Below are positions 30,375 to 41,551 of a stretch of 54,837 nucleotides of DNA, one piece after another. The stretch lies in contig KV919180.1 of the NCBI GenBank assembly GCA_002049455.2, forward strand, positions 1-54,837, written 5' to 3'. Both the position numbers and the translations under genes were made by a program. Origin of the DNA: Porphyra umbilicalis (lineage: Eukaryota; Rhodophyta; Bangiophyceae; Bangiales; Bangiaceae). Below the pieces are notes generated by a model. It was not told the DNA's origin, did no database searches, and worked only from the letters and a program-made list of their open reading frames with translations. Position 1 is the stretch's first letter, and each line of letters starts with the position of its first letter.

Positions 30375-30790
30375 GTCGAGCGCCACGACCCCCCCCACCG
30401 TCGCCACCGCCGGCGGCGCCTTGATGCTTGCGTCGCCGCCGCCGCCTTTCGCAGCGCCGGCCGACAGTGTCGTCGCCCCCCCCCCCCCACCCCGCCGCCG
30501 CTCGCCGCCGACGACCGCTTCAACGCCGACGACGCGCGGCGGAGCAGGCGGAAGCTGCCGACGCCACGGAGGCTTGGGGCGTCCCCCGCTTCGGTGACAC
30601 CGTCGTCCCCACCGGCCGCGGGGGGCGCGCCCCCGCCCCCGCCGTCGTCGCTGCTGGCGGTGCCGAACAGGCCGGCGGGGGCCGGGGCCCCGCCGGGCGG
30701 CGACCCCGGCGACCCGACCGGCCCGCCACGCCGCCGGAACCAACTGGCGAGGCGGGCCAGGAGGGAGGACGCCGTCGTGGCGCTGACGCG
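29739..30790 (-). CDS. DUF4050-like protein, start unresolved, one frame change
   Basis: The C terminus carries the signature of the DUF4050 family, whose function is unknown to me: WVDTGMERWTEVRRAWLA, then DADELYDELVASSYRPLAAP and VPLVQLIPVLIDVWEADGLL. This corresponds to the W...R..WL, RPFP.PIPL and VD.W..EGLY pattern of fungal and plant members. A plausible N-terminal part (SATTASSLLARLASWFRRRG, then GSFRLLRRASSALKRSSAAS) lies in another frame. The switch coincides with the C run at about 30478-30488. An Ala/Gly-rich linker containing a GGC repeat (30329-30372) separates the parts. No in-frame ATG precedes the N-terminal part, so an upstream exon or another indel is likely. The stop is TGA at 29739. 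Confidence 0.62.
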
Positions 30791-30799
30791 GCCGGGGGG

Positions 30800-31659
30800 C
30801 CGCGCGGTTGGGGGGGTGAGGGGGGGGCGAAGATCCCGGACACCGGACGCACGGGGGGCGCACGAAAGCAGGAGGAGGGCAGGTTGAAGAAGACAGTAGG
30901 TTGACGCGCGCCGGTGGAGTTTCAATCCAAAAAGAACAAGAAGCACTGCGGCAAATGTGGGGAAGAGACGAGCACAATGACCAGGGACAAGCGCACATGC
31001 GGTGAGCGCGAACACACGGTGCTGTGCAGGTGTTTGTCAATTGTCCCGCATCGTCGGGTCGTGTGGAGACGATCGGATGGGTGTTGTGTCACAAATTACA
31101 TCTTATTAACTGACGAATTAGGCGCTAGACGCCCATTTCTATAGTTGCGCTGGCGGGGAAACAGCGGGCGGCACCACCACGGCACCCGTGACTTCCACAG
31201 GTCCACGGCATGGTCTACATAGCTGGCTCTGGTAGGCACTCACTGGCTGGTTACCAAGGCCTGGGAGAGAGCCCACGAAGCTGCAGTCGCAGCTCGTCAC
31301 CAGGCAACACAGGGTGTCTCTTGGTTGGGACACAGAACGGAGCGGGTGTTCCGTCTCTCCCTCACAGGACCTGGCTGCAGCAGCTCTGGCAGAAGCATCG
31401 TTGCATCCTCTATCGACATGGGCCTAGTCTAGGGCCCTGGGCGGCTGTTCGCCCCCGCAACCAGCAATACCCAAGGTCCACCGCAGGACAGGAACGGATG
31501 GTGAGGCAGATCGGCGGAGGTATGCGAGTGTTTCGACGGAGAGGAAAGTCCAAAAAGCGTCTCAGGCGTGAAGAAGGTGATGAGGCGGTCGGCGTCACCA
31601 TGGGCTTGTCTCATCCTGCAGAGGACGGCAAAAAAAGAAAGGCACAACTGGGATGTACA
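30800..31659. other. No gene seen
   Basis: The sequence holds the presumed leader of the DUF4050-like gene, then moderate-GC sequence with no extended conserved frame. Nothing is recognised. Confidence 0.5.
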
Positions 31660-31729
31660 TCGCTTGAATGCTTCGAACCCAGGATCTTATCATTACGAGT
31701 GACACGCTTTACCCCTAAGCCATTGCGCC
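31660..31729 (-). pseudogene. tRNA-Thr(CGU)-like relic or tRNA-derived SINE head
   Basis: Read on the minus strand from 31729, it has a GGCGCAA acceptor 5' strand, TG, D arm GCTT-AGGGGTA-AAGC, and anticodon arm TGTCA-CTCGTAA-TGATA (five pairs, one G-U) with anticodon CGT. A short variable loop and a B-box-like GGGTTCGAA follow. The T stem does not pair and no 3' acceptor strand matches, so this is not an intact tRNA. A- and B-box sequences suit a pol III promoter, which would fit a tRNA-derived SINE. The flanks 31730-32125 show no other gene. Confidence 0.5.
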
Positions 31730-32125
31730 TTGTTGCAATGTGGCAATTAAAGCAAAGATTTAAAATATAATATATTCAAATCTCTCTCAGCCCATGTTCT
31801 GAGCTTGCATCTCCCAGACCTCGTTCTGTCGGCCGCGAGAGCCACGCGATTCTGATTGGCGGGCGTCGATGTAACCCGGCTGACAGAAGGACACCCGCAG
31901 TCCCTATTTTCGTGCTCCTCTGCTCTCCCTGCGAACTCCTCTCTGCCACCTCGACCGCCCTCCCGCCGCGCGCATAACTCTGCGCTACGGACCTGTCTGC
32001 AACCTGCCCTCTCCTTGTAGCGCTCTTCCTTGTGCCCCGGCCGCCTCTTGCCATCGTCGATTTGACGGCTGTGGGTGCGTACGGCTGTGGTCGTGACAGC
32101 TGGTAGCCCCTCAGTGCCCACTCGG

Positions 32126-33774
32126 ATGGCGGCGTTCGTGCCGCCCGCCGGGGGCCGCCTGGCGACTGACGCCCCGCGCCGATGCATTGCGGCCGCTCGG
32201 CGGCCAGTTGTGTATGTCTCCCCCGCCGGCCTACAGATGAAGGCGCCGCCCGAAGGCGCCGGGAGCGTGGCGCCCGTCACCGTTTCGCGGTCTGGAGTGG
32301 AAGTCCACCACTTTGCGCCAGCGGTGGAGGCGCTGGAGAATGAAGGTTCGTGCTGGGGGGGGGGACTTTTGTTGACTTTGCAGTGGTTATCCTATTCATG
32401 GGTCACTTGTGTCGTGCAGTAAAGGTCTGTGGTCGCTCGCACCTCACTCGCTGACCCCTACCTACGCGCCAGTCCCGACTCGCCTCATTTGTCCCTGTCG
32501 TGACTCGCATCCATGTGCTTGTTTGTGGCTCACTGGTGGCGTCTGGTGAGTGCCCTCTCTTGCAATTGCCTGCCTGGCCTGGGGTGTGGCGCCCAGGTGC
32601 CTACGCTATGATGGCCCGCGCCGCGGACATTGCCAAGACCCCCGGCCCGCTGGTGATGCACCTGGAGATTGGGCAGCCGAGTTACCCGACCCCGCCCCAC
32701 ATCGTCGCCGCGGCCGTGGCGTCACTCAGCGACGGGGAAACGAAGTACTCCCCCCCCGCAGGGATACCTGCGCTGCGGTCGGCCATTGCCGCGCACGTGT
32801 CATCCACTCGCGGGGTCGACGTGCACCCAGAGCAGGTCGTCGTTGGGCCAGGTGCCAAGCCCGGGCTGCTGCTGGCGCTGCTGGCACTAGTGCGTGCGCC
32901 GGGAGACGTGGTCATTATCCCCGACCCGGGTTTTCCCAGCTACGCCGCCGCCGTCACGCTTGCAGGCGGCGTCCCTGTCCGCGTGCCCGTTGGGCCGGGA
33001 GGCTTTGACGCTGCCGAGCTCCGCCGCGTCGCACTCGGCGCGTGCGGCCGTTGCGTGGCGATCGTTGTCAACTCGCCCGGCAACCCCACCGGCTGCGTCA
33101 TTGACCGGGCGGGGTGCGAGGCCATTGCGGCGGTGGCCACCGAGGCGGACGCGTTTGTTGTGTCGGACGAAATTTACTCTGGGCTGGTATACGAGGGGAA
33201 GCCCGGCGACGCGCCGTTTACGAGCATGCTCTCCCTCCCAGGTATGGTTTCCCGCACCGTTCTTGTTGACGGCTTCTCCAAGACCTTTTCCATGACCGGC
33301 TGGCGCCTCGGCTATGCGGTTTGCCCTCCCTACCTAGCCGACCGCATGGCTCTGCTCCTCGTCCACTCGGTCGGCTGCACGGCCACGTTCGTGCAACGTG
33401 GGGGAGTAGCGGCGTTGACGTCCTTGGCTAATGGGGAGGACGCTGCGCTGCAGGGCATGCGCACCGACTACCGCCGTCGCCGCGACGCGGTGGTGGCGGG
33501 CCTCAATGCCATCGAAGGGGTGACTGCCGACGTGCCAGGCGGCGCCTTTTACGCCTGGGCCGATGTGCGAGCGTATGGGGAGTTGGGTTTTACGTCGGCG
33601 GAGCTGGCGGCCTTGCTCCTCGAGGAGGGCCGCGTGGCCGTGCTGCCGGGCACGGACTTTGGGCCAGGCGGGGAGGGCTACCTGCGGCTGAGTTACGTGG
33701 GCGAGGACGAGGAGGTATTGGAGGGCGTGGCGCGCATCAAGAGTGTGCTCGACCGTCTGCGGGCGTCTGGCTGA
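32126..33774 (+). CDS. Class I PLP-dependent aminotransferase, probably organelle-targeted
   Basis: Two exons are seen: 32126-32345 and 32597-33774. The 251-bp GT-AG intron has phase 1 and restores ENEG-AYAMMARAA across the junction. The 465-residue product starts with an Arg/Ala-rich presequence (residues 1-45) suited to plastid or mitochondrial import. The fold follows: HLEIGQPSYPTPPHIV (96-110), KYSPPAGIPALRSAI, NSPGNPTG (232-239), SDEIYSGLVYEG (263-274), and the PLP lysine K302 in DGFSKTFSMTGWRLGY. The substrate-carboxylate arginine region is YLRLSYV near the end. This is the aspartate-aminotransferase-like fold type I family. The motif set is closest to the bacterial-type aspartate/prephenate aminotransferases, but the substrate cannot be read from motifs alone. 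The frame is intact. Confidence 0.85.
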
Positions 33775-34541
33775 ATGGGCTGCAGCGTAAGGGAAGGGGC
33801 AAGACTTGTACGTATACCGCGTGAGGGTTGGGGGCTGACTAAGTCGGGACGTATGTAACGTCCTGGCCATGCAAAGAGTATTGATAGCATGCGGGAACGG
33901 CTTGTACCCGCCCGCTTCGTGTTTCAGGGGGGTTTGTCAAGCATCCAGCTGTGCTGTCATCTCGCGAGAGTGTGTGGTCTTACATACTCAGGGCCGTCGG
34001 GGTTCCCTTTTGCTCTAGTTGGACCTTGCATGTGTTGTTCTCCATTTGCATGGTCGTGCAAGGACTTCGCTGACAGAGATTCTCAATCCACCAGCCAACG
34101 CTTCACCGATTGGGCTCCTTCCACGGCGGATCTGCTCCGCAGCGGTTTTGTTCGTTGCGCGCGGCGAAGCGCGTTCTCCGCCCCCCCAGCCGCGTCTGCC
34201 CGCCGCTTCGACGGCTGACCGAAGTGGAAGCCACGGCGGATGCTTGGAAAGCGGGGCGTCCAGCCCGCCAGGCGGCCGCGTGGAAGGTCAACCCGCCCCG
34301 TACTGCCGACGGCGCCACTGCGTGCCCCCAGTCTGGCGCTGCGAGCTAGCACTGCCTTCCACTGGGCCGATCGAGTATCTTTTTGAGCGATTCCCCACAG
34401 CCTCCTCTCAGTCTTTCGTCCCTAATGCTCGCTTCGTCGACATCGTGCTCATCAACTTCTACGCTTTCCCAACACCTGACCCCTATTCCGCGCTTCCTCC
34501 CTCTACTGTTGCTCCTCCCCCCCTCCACCCACCCCCCCGCA
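33775..34541. other. No gene seen
   Basis: Intergenic. CCACGGCGGAT recurs at about 34121 and 34231. The last 50 bases are pyrimidine-rich leader ahead of the 34542 ATG. Confidence 0.5.
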
Positions 34542-34763
34542 ATGGAGGCCCTGAAGAACGCGGCGTCGTCCGCATCGGCAGCGATGGACAAGGCAACGTC
34601 CCCTGACCCCGGCAACGAGTTGGCGAACAAGGATGCGCGCGGTACCGCGACGTCGGCAGTCGCGACGGCGCTGTCTGACGGCGACAAGGGGCATGCCGGC
34701 GGCGGCGTGCGCGACGAGAAGGCAGCGTCAGTCCGCCCCGACCGTATGGAGAAAAAGTTCTAG
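34542..34763 (+). CDS. Small hydrophilic protein, 73 residues
   Basis: The ATG at 34542 follows a C/T-rich leader of the kind seen before other genes here. The product (MEALKNAASSASAAMDKATS...GDKGHAGGGVRDEKAASVRP ending DRMEKKF) has no hydrophobic core. It is rich in Ala, Lys, Asp, Glu and Gly, as in LEA-like or other stress-related disordered proteins. That resemblance is only compositional. The frame is open further upstream, but the upstream residues are Leu/Pro/Ser translation of the leader. It could be a chance frame. Confidence 0.4.
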   Translation: MEALKNAASSASAAMDKATSPDPGNELANKDARGTATSAVATALSDGDKGHAGGGVRDEKAASVRPDRMEKKF

Positions 34764-35508
34764 GAGAGCAGCGGGGGTGCCTGCGCACCGCTCGCGCCGG
34801 CGTTGGTGGCTACTGTCTGTCAGAGGAGGATGATGCGGCTTTGTACTGGTGGGTCTGCTAGCCGCCTGCCGGACCATGTGATCGATTACTGCCATGCGTG
34901 GCCTCGAGCAGGCGGCAAGGCGCGTTGTCGAGTACAAAGGGCACGGCCTGATATGCGTCGGACCCCTTGTGAATAAACGGTGTACGGGTTCTTTTCTGTC
35001 CAGGCTGTCTCTGAATTACTTTCGTCGTGAAAACGCCAGTGACCGCAGACTATCCCCTGGTCGGTATACTTTCTATACCAGACGTCGATCATCGCAGTAA
35101 AAAGAGTCCGCCACACAGTTGTTTACGCTTGTGAGCATTGTGTGGCTGTTTGCCATCACATGGCGCGGGCCGTCGGGCTACGAGCTTTTAAAACCATGGC
35201 GCCATTCTCGCTTGGTTCCGCATGCCAGCCACACAAACGCCGTGGATCGTCGAAAATTTAGCAGATTGACCAATCACTGCATCGCCAACAACACAGAGCA
35301 CACAGCGTGGGTGGTGGCTGGACCGTCTGTTGTCTTGACCGCGTGCCAACCGTCCGCCTCACTGACTCACCTTCCCCATCTTTGTGAGTATCCTTCGCTT
35401 CCGCCATCATTGGCCGCGCAACTGACTCCACCGCTTAGCATTCTCTCCTCCCCGCACTCGGACCCCCCTCCCTTTTGTGGTGTCTGTTCTGTCCGGAACG
35501 GCGACGCC
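34764..35508. other. No gene seen
   Basis: Moderate-GC intergenic sequence. GGACCCCTTGTGAAT at about 34957 matches a string at about 24847. The C/T-rich leader of the next gene lies at 35380-35490. Confidence 0.5.
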
Positions 35509-36189
35509 ATGCCACCCCTGTCGCTCACGCGGCCCCTGGTGGCGCTCCTCTGCGCCCGTGGCGGCGCCACACCCGCCCGGCCCGGCTTGCCCACCCCCGC
35601 GGCCGCACTTGCACGCCTCGCTTCTGCCGCGGCTCGCCCCCCGGCGGCCGTCACAGTGCCTGTCGGCGCGCCGCCGCCGCCGCCCGCCGCTGCGCCGCCC
35701 GTCTCGGCCGCCGGCTCGGTTGGCGTGCCCGTCGACGCCCCCGGCCTGACCGTTGCCGTAAGCGGCGGCCGGGACGAGACGGTGGCCCCGGTGCGGCTGT
35801 CGGCGGCGGCGGCGGCGCGGCTCGGGGAGCTCGTCTCCCGGTCGACGGGGCCGGGCGGCACGCCCCGCCCGCCGACGCTGCGGCTGTCGGTCGACGGCGG
35901 CGGCTGCGCGGGGCTGGTCTACAACTTCACACTGGACGGGGATGACGCTGACGCGGCGTCGGCGAGAACGGACGACGGGGAGGAGGAGGCGGATGAGGCA
36001 GAGGAGGACGTGGTGATTGTGGCGGAGAATGGGGCGACGCTGGTGGTGGATGCCCTTTCCCTTCCCTACGTGCGGGGGGCGGTGGTGGACTGGGAAGAGA
36101 ACCTCGTGCGGCAAGCCTTTTGCGTGCGGGAGAATGACAATGCAGAGGCGGGGTGTGGGTGTGGCGTTTCGTTTGCGGCAAAGGAGTGA
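35509..36189 (+). CDS. A-type iron-sulfur assembly protein (ISCA/HesB), probably mitochondrial
   Basis: A-type carriers pass Fe-S clusters to client enzymes. The ATG at 35509 begins a 226-residue frame. Residues 1-50 (MPPLSLTRPLVALLCARGGA...) lack acidic residues and are rich in Arg and Ala, as in import presequences. A Pro/Ala linker reaches about residue 90. The HesB domain follows: [36 protein letters not shown] (C133), VIVAENGATLVVDALSLPYV, RGAVVDWEENLVRQAF, and C216 and C218 in AGCGCGVSF. The three family cysteines are all present. The domain order and the DY/DW(x) region suit ISCA2. An acidic insert (residues 143-168) separates the first cysteine strand from the rest. No intron or break is seen. 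Confidence 0.88.
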   Translation: MPPLSLTRPLVALLCARGGATPARPGLPTPAAALARLASAAARPPAAVTVPVGAPPPPPAAAPPVSAAGSVGVPVDAPGLTVAVSGGRDETVAPVRLSAAAAARLGELVSRSTGPGGTPRPPTLRLSVDGGGCAGLVYNFTLDGDDADAASARTDDGEEEADEAEEDVVIVAENGATLVVDALSLPYVRGAVVDWEENLVRQAFCVRENDNAEAGCGCGVSFAAKE

Positions 36190-36931
36190 CGGAGATGGGC
36201 GCGGACCGCACTGCTTTCAAAATGAGTCTATGCGACCGCCGGATACGGCAGTCTCGGTTCGTGACAATGGGGTTGTCGGCAACGAGCCTACCGGAACAGG
36301 GGTGATGCCGGATGAATCGAAAGCACCACTGTAGGCGCAGACGGGAAGCTCGAGTGCACCAGCCCGGGACGCAGACAAGTTTGGATAGAGGGAGCGTAGA
36401 GCGCGTTCGGACAAGGACGACCACGCGATGTTGTGCTCCATGAGTTCGAGAGATGGCCTCATAAAAACATCGAATGCCCATGGGCAAAAGTGCGGGCCAT
36501 AGGCAAGGGACAAAAAACGTAGTCACGCCTAAGCCTGCTTGCTTGGTGCAGCGGCCTGCCCCATGGAAAAACAAAACGAGTACAGCAGGCAGCGCCTGTC
36601 ACCCGGGCACCCCTTAATAAAAAAACACGCCCCGGTCGCAGCCACAATGTCGTGACCCGGTGGCGCACCGCCGCCACAGGGGTCGACACGCAGGAGTGAA
36701 AGTAGGAAGAGAAAGAAAGAAGAGGAAAATGAAAAGACACTCGCACACGCGTACGTCACACCACCACCCACCGCTGCGCAGCGAAGCACTCGGTGGACGG
36801 GACAGACCACGACGGGCAAGCCGACGAGTGCCAGCCAACCACACGACGGCGACGCTCACGCCTCGGTGGCTGCGCAACCACCAATGCCGCGTCACCCACC
36901 CGAGCGCTCGACCGCACCTCGAACCACCGCC
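36190..36931. other. Intergenic between convergent genes, nothing seen
   Basis: The sequence separates the ISCA-type gene (+) and trehalose-phosphatase 1 (-), which converge here. A-rich stretches near 36618 and 36700-36735 could hold 3'-end signals. No frame or repeat is supported. Confidence 0.5.
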
Positions 36932-38521
36932 CTAGGTGCCACCGCTCTCCACGGTCACTGCTCTCCCCGCCACACTTGCCGGCGGCGGTGTGGAACGCCC
37001 CTTGCAGCGCCCCTCCCGACCAGCGGCCGCGAAGGAGCCAAGGAACCCCCGCACGTCATCCGTGTTGCACAGACGCATCGTCGCTGCCGTGTGGCGGCCA
37101 TCGGGATGCCCCTTGGCGCGGTACTCGGCCACATCCGCGTCGCTCATCACAATAATGCCGAGGCCCCGCCCGTAGAGCGCCTTAAACGCGTCCTCATCCG
37201 ACACATCGTCGCCAATGTAGATGGGGAGCACGTCCGGGCCGCCCAGGCCCAGTGCATCGAGTAGATACTCGACGGCCTTGCCCTTGTGCCAGTCCGTCTC
37301 GGGGCGCAGCTCAAAAACGCACTTGCCGTGGTGTTTGGACAACCCCGGCAGGTCATTGACAACCGTGTCGACACAGCTCTCCAGCGCCGGCAGCTGCTCT
37401 TTGTCGACCAGATTGCGATAGTGCACCGACACGGCGAGCTCATTGTCCTCCACCTGGGAGCCCGAAAAGTCGGCGACGGTGGCCACCAGTTGAGAAGACG
37501 CACGCTTCAGCACCGGCAAAGTCTCCGACGCTTCCTTTCGCCGCAGGGACTCATCGCCGCCCATCGGGCCAGAGATGTCAAACCCGTGACTCCCAGCGTA
37601 GTACAATCCTTGGTGGTCGTGGAGCCCAATCAGGGATTGCAGCTTGACGCGGCCACGGCCGCTGACAATGGCCGTTGGGAAGAGAGTTGCGAGCTCTGTC
37701 AACACCTTCCTCATCTCGGTGCTCAGCAGCGCCGCGTCAGGGTCCTTCACAATCGGAGTCAGGGTGCCATCTGTAGACAGTGAACACGGCACACGGTGAG
37801 ATGGAGCAATGAGGACAGTAGAAGTGCGTCAAAGAGGCAGCAATCATAAACCACATGCGTAAAATTGTCCGCGCCAGCGATAGAACGAGAAGGCAGCGAC
37901 AACCAAAAACGTAACGTCAGCAAGTGCGATAGACGCCATTCGACATGTCCCTCAAACGAGTCCAACAAGAAAAAACGAGAGGTAACCAATGGTGTCCATG
38001 GAAAAACTGCCTCACCTCACAACCGCCTCACCGCACACCCCCCAGAGGCTAGACGCACCATAGTCCAGGAAAAACACCGGCCGCCGCAGCCCCGACTCGA
38101 GCGCGGCCTGTAGCGTGTCAACACGATCCAGAGCCGGCGGCAGCTGCATCGGGTTTTTCTTCACGACCGGGCCCGCGGGCGCCCGCCCCGATGGTTCCAT
38201 ACCCAGCGCCCACACCGCCTCATCGCGGCCCGGACCGCCGGCGGCGTGGCCGTTGCTGGCCTCACCAGCGCCGGAGGGGGCTGCCGCGACGGCGCCGGGT
38301 GCCCCGGCCGCGTCCGGCGCAGGCGCCATCCGCCGCAGCGGCGGCAGCGCCCGGTCGTCGCCCGACACGGGCGTCACCTCAGACGTGTCGCTGTAAGGGT
38401 CCGAAAAGTCTGCCGATGGGCGCTTGGGGGGGGACGCGGCGGGCTCATCGTCGGATGGAGTGGCCTGCGCCGCAGGGCGCGGCCGGTCGGTGGATCCCAG
38501 CTCGACTGCTGCTGTGCACAT
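36932..38521 (-). CDS. Trehalose-6-phosphate phosphatase 1
   Basis: The enzyme dephosphorylates trehalose 6-phosphate to trehalose in the cytosol. Exon 1 is 38521-38059 and exon 2 is 37770-36932. The 288-bp intron (donor GTGCGT, acceptor CTACAG) has phase 1 and cuts inside the catalytic motif, restoring [16 protein letters not shown] (D153 nucleophile, D155). The product is 433 residues. Residues 1-120 are a low-complexity N terminus ([13 protein letters not shown]). The HAD core continues with [24 protein letters not shown], the cap region [32 protein letters not shown] and [16 protein letters not shown]. All HAD motifs are present. A stand-alone phosphatase without a synthase domain is expected. 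A paralogue lies at 50140. Confidence 0.9.
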
Positions 38522-41500
38522 TCACGGGGGTGGGTGCGCAGTATGGGAATGGAGGAAGGCACGAAAGGGGGAAGCGCAGGGGCGTAGGAGTGTGGAGTGG
38601 CCGACAAGAGGGAATCACGCCCGGAAAAACGGGCGAGACGGTAGTGGGGCAGAAGCAGTGCCGACCCAGAGCATGCAGTTCCAAGTGGAAGAACAAACGG
38701 GAAGGCAACAAGAGTGACAACGTAGTCGATGAATCAGGGCGGAGTCGGCCGCGAGCCCGGCGGGTGGATTCCCTCCGGCCGGGGAGGCGAGCGAAACACA
38801 CAAAAGGGAGTGCTGGGATGGACGCTGCGCACGTCCGAGGGCAGGGGGGCGGCGGACAGTGTGGGGATGACGGGGGCGCGGACACGTGCGGGCTGGTACG
38901 GGCGGGGCCCTCGCAGACCTCGGTGAACCGCACAGACCACACCGGCGGTGATGCAGCCACCTGTCAAAGCCGACGCCAGGCAGTGCAGCGGCCGACGCGG
39001 GTCCAAGAACACGGCGACCCGCCGTCGCGCACCCGCGGCGGCCGACGCGGGGCGGCGGGCTGCGGCACGGCGGCGCGGGGCGGGCGCGGTCGGACACTAC
39101 ACGCACCGTGTGTTGCGGAGGCGGTCGGCGGCCGCGCGGCGGCGGCGCCGTGGGGCGGGCGCACGCTGCGCCAGGCGCGTCTGCGGCTGCCCCGCCCACT
39201 GTGGCGTCGGGTCTGCCACGAAGGCTCTGCCTGCAGGCGCGGGTGCCCCCAGGCGCCGGCGGTGGCAGGGGGGCGCAGGGCGAGGGGGGGGAAACAAGCC
39301 CCCCCCCCCCCCCCCCCCTCAAAGGCACGCCAGCGCTCATGCAACGGGCAGCCCAGCGAGGCGGCGGTGGCCGCCGGGCGGTGGCGGCGGCGGCGGACCC
39401 GCGACTGCGGGGGCGTGTGTGCCCAACGAGTACGAAAAAAAAAACCAGAAACTGCAGCCGTGGGACGTGGCGGCGCGACGCCAACGCGGCACGCCGGCGC
39501 GCGGGGGAGGGGCAGCTGCCGCCGCCGTCGGCTTCGTCTGCCGTGGCGGCGGCCGGCGCACTGCGGAGAGGTGTGGGTGTGGGAGGGCGGCGGGGAGCAG
39601 ACCACGGAAACCGTGTGTTGTGGCCACGGTGTAGGCTGGCTGGTCCATTGTAAGCTCAAGCCGGGTCCCGCCAGAAACGCCACTTGGCCCCCCTAGCTTG
39701 CACGATCCAACTTCCACGCCCGTGGTCCGCACTGGTCTTGGCCACCGAGTCGGTGGTGTAATTGAGTCTAAAAGGGCGCTCCCTGCGGCCACTGGCGCAT
39801 GGCACACACCATGGACGGGATGGAGTTTGTCTGACAGATGGGCTCTCGTCCCTTGGGGAGATAGACACGTGGCATGGGAGATATCAGCGCTCGCGCGAGG
39901 CTGCGCGTCGGGCACGTCCCACCCAGAGAAGACCAATTGGTTCGGCCGACGGTGCCAATTGAGTGGTGCGATCCATCTCTCCCCGCCGTGGTTGGATCGG
40001 CACTCGAGGGTGCCACACGACGCCCTCCCACCCGCACCGCCAGGTGCGCGTTTCCCCATTCCTCTCGATGCAAAAACCCGTGGGCGCCACGTCACCAGCA
40101 CGCCGACGAGTCGGCCCGAAGAGGCCCGTGCGGGTCTGCTCAACGGCGTTCACAGTGTGTGCCCCTTGCGGCCGCCATTGCCCAGCACTGTATCACTGAG
40201 CGGCGGCGCGTACGCACGCGTGGTTTTGTACGGCATGGCCGCCCGCACAGCGGCTGCTGCAACGCCCTCCTCCGCAGCGCCGTCCTCTGCGACGCAGCCC
40301 CCCGCTTTCCATGCCTCCCGCCTGGGTGCTGTCCCCGCTCGCCCCGCCGAGGCGCTCAAGCTGCACCAGCTCCGTTGCCTGACCGGTGCGTCCTCCGCGA
40401 TCACGGCGGCGCGCCGGCTGTCGTCCCTCTTGCCTCGGCGGATGTGCAGCGACGGGTGTGGGCAGGGGCGGCCGGTCGGCTGGTGCCCCAGTCGAGGGGG
40501 ATGAAACCCGTGCGGTCGACGCCAGAATAGTCAGCCGCCGCCACTGTAGATTCAACAAAGTACCACTTGACACGCCCAAACTAGTTTGGTCTCCCTCGGT
40601 AATTTCCATCCTTGTCAGTCCAGCGGTCCCGCCCTGCCTGTCGCCCGCCGTCTCCACCGACCCCGGGGAGTGGATGGGGAGCGTCGGGCCATGGCGCCGT
40701 CAGACGTGCCGCACACCGCACGGGCGTGACGGGCGACCACGCGCGCCACGCGTCGCACGTCGCCAGGTCGGCCGAGCCGGCGGCGCGTGGCGCCACCCCG
40801 CTGGGCGCCCCCCACCCCCCGCTGCGTCAGCAAAAACAGACGTCGTCGGAGGGGCGCACCACCTCGGCCCGACGGCGGCGGCGCTGCTGCTCGCGGGCAG
40901 CTCGCCGCGGCTCGCCTGGTGGCCACAGGGGGACCGTCAGCTGGGCCGCTGTCCACGCGCATCGGGCGCCTCCTGGCGGGTGGGAGACCACACCCCCCAC
41001 ACCTGGCACTGTTACCTGTGCCACGCTACAGGCGCGGCGGCGGCCCCGTCGGCCGCCGCGCCACGCGACGGGTGGGTCGGCGCGCGCCCGCCACTCAGCC
41101 ACCCGTGGCAGGGCGGCGCACAGCTTGGACGCCGGGCGCCCGGCCCGGGCCGGGAGCGTGAGGCTGTTCACCGGGCACGGCGCCCGCGCGGCACGAGCGC
41201 GGCGCGCCCCCCGGGCGGCAGCGCAGCGGCACGCCGCACACCCCCCCCCCGCCGCTGACCGCCCCCGATCGGGGGTGGCCCGCGACCGGCGCGGCCTGCA
41301 CGGCCGCCGCCCGCGCCCGTGTGTGATTCATCAGGACCCCCCACACGCGGCGCCGCGCGCGCGCTCTCCCGCCACGCACCCGCCGTTGGTGTGGCGGCCG
41401 CGGGGCCACCCAGCCCGTCGCCCCCCGTGCGCGCCCTCCTTCCGCCCAAACCCCCGTCGTGGTCGTCACGCCCGCCGCCGCCGGCTTGGCCCGGTGGTGG

Positions 41501-41551
41501 CGCCGCGCCCCCCCCCCCCTCCCCCCCCCCCCCCCCACTCCTCAGCCCCCC
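38522..41551. other. Upstream region of trehalose-phosphatase 1 and the EDC4-like gene; only weak ORFs
   Basis: 38522-39700 is GC-rich with C and G runs (for example 39300-39318) and no conserved protein. An ATG at 40235 opens an 89-codon Ala/Ser/Arg frame (MAARTAAAATPSSAAPSSAT) that could be a targeting peptide exon, but no downstream exon is visible. 40600-41500 has frames in several phases without family motifs. Confidence 0.4.
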
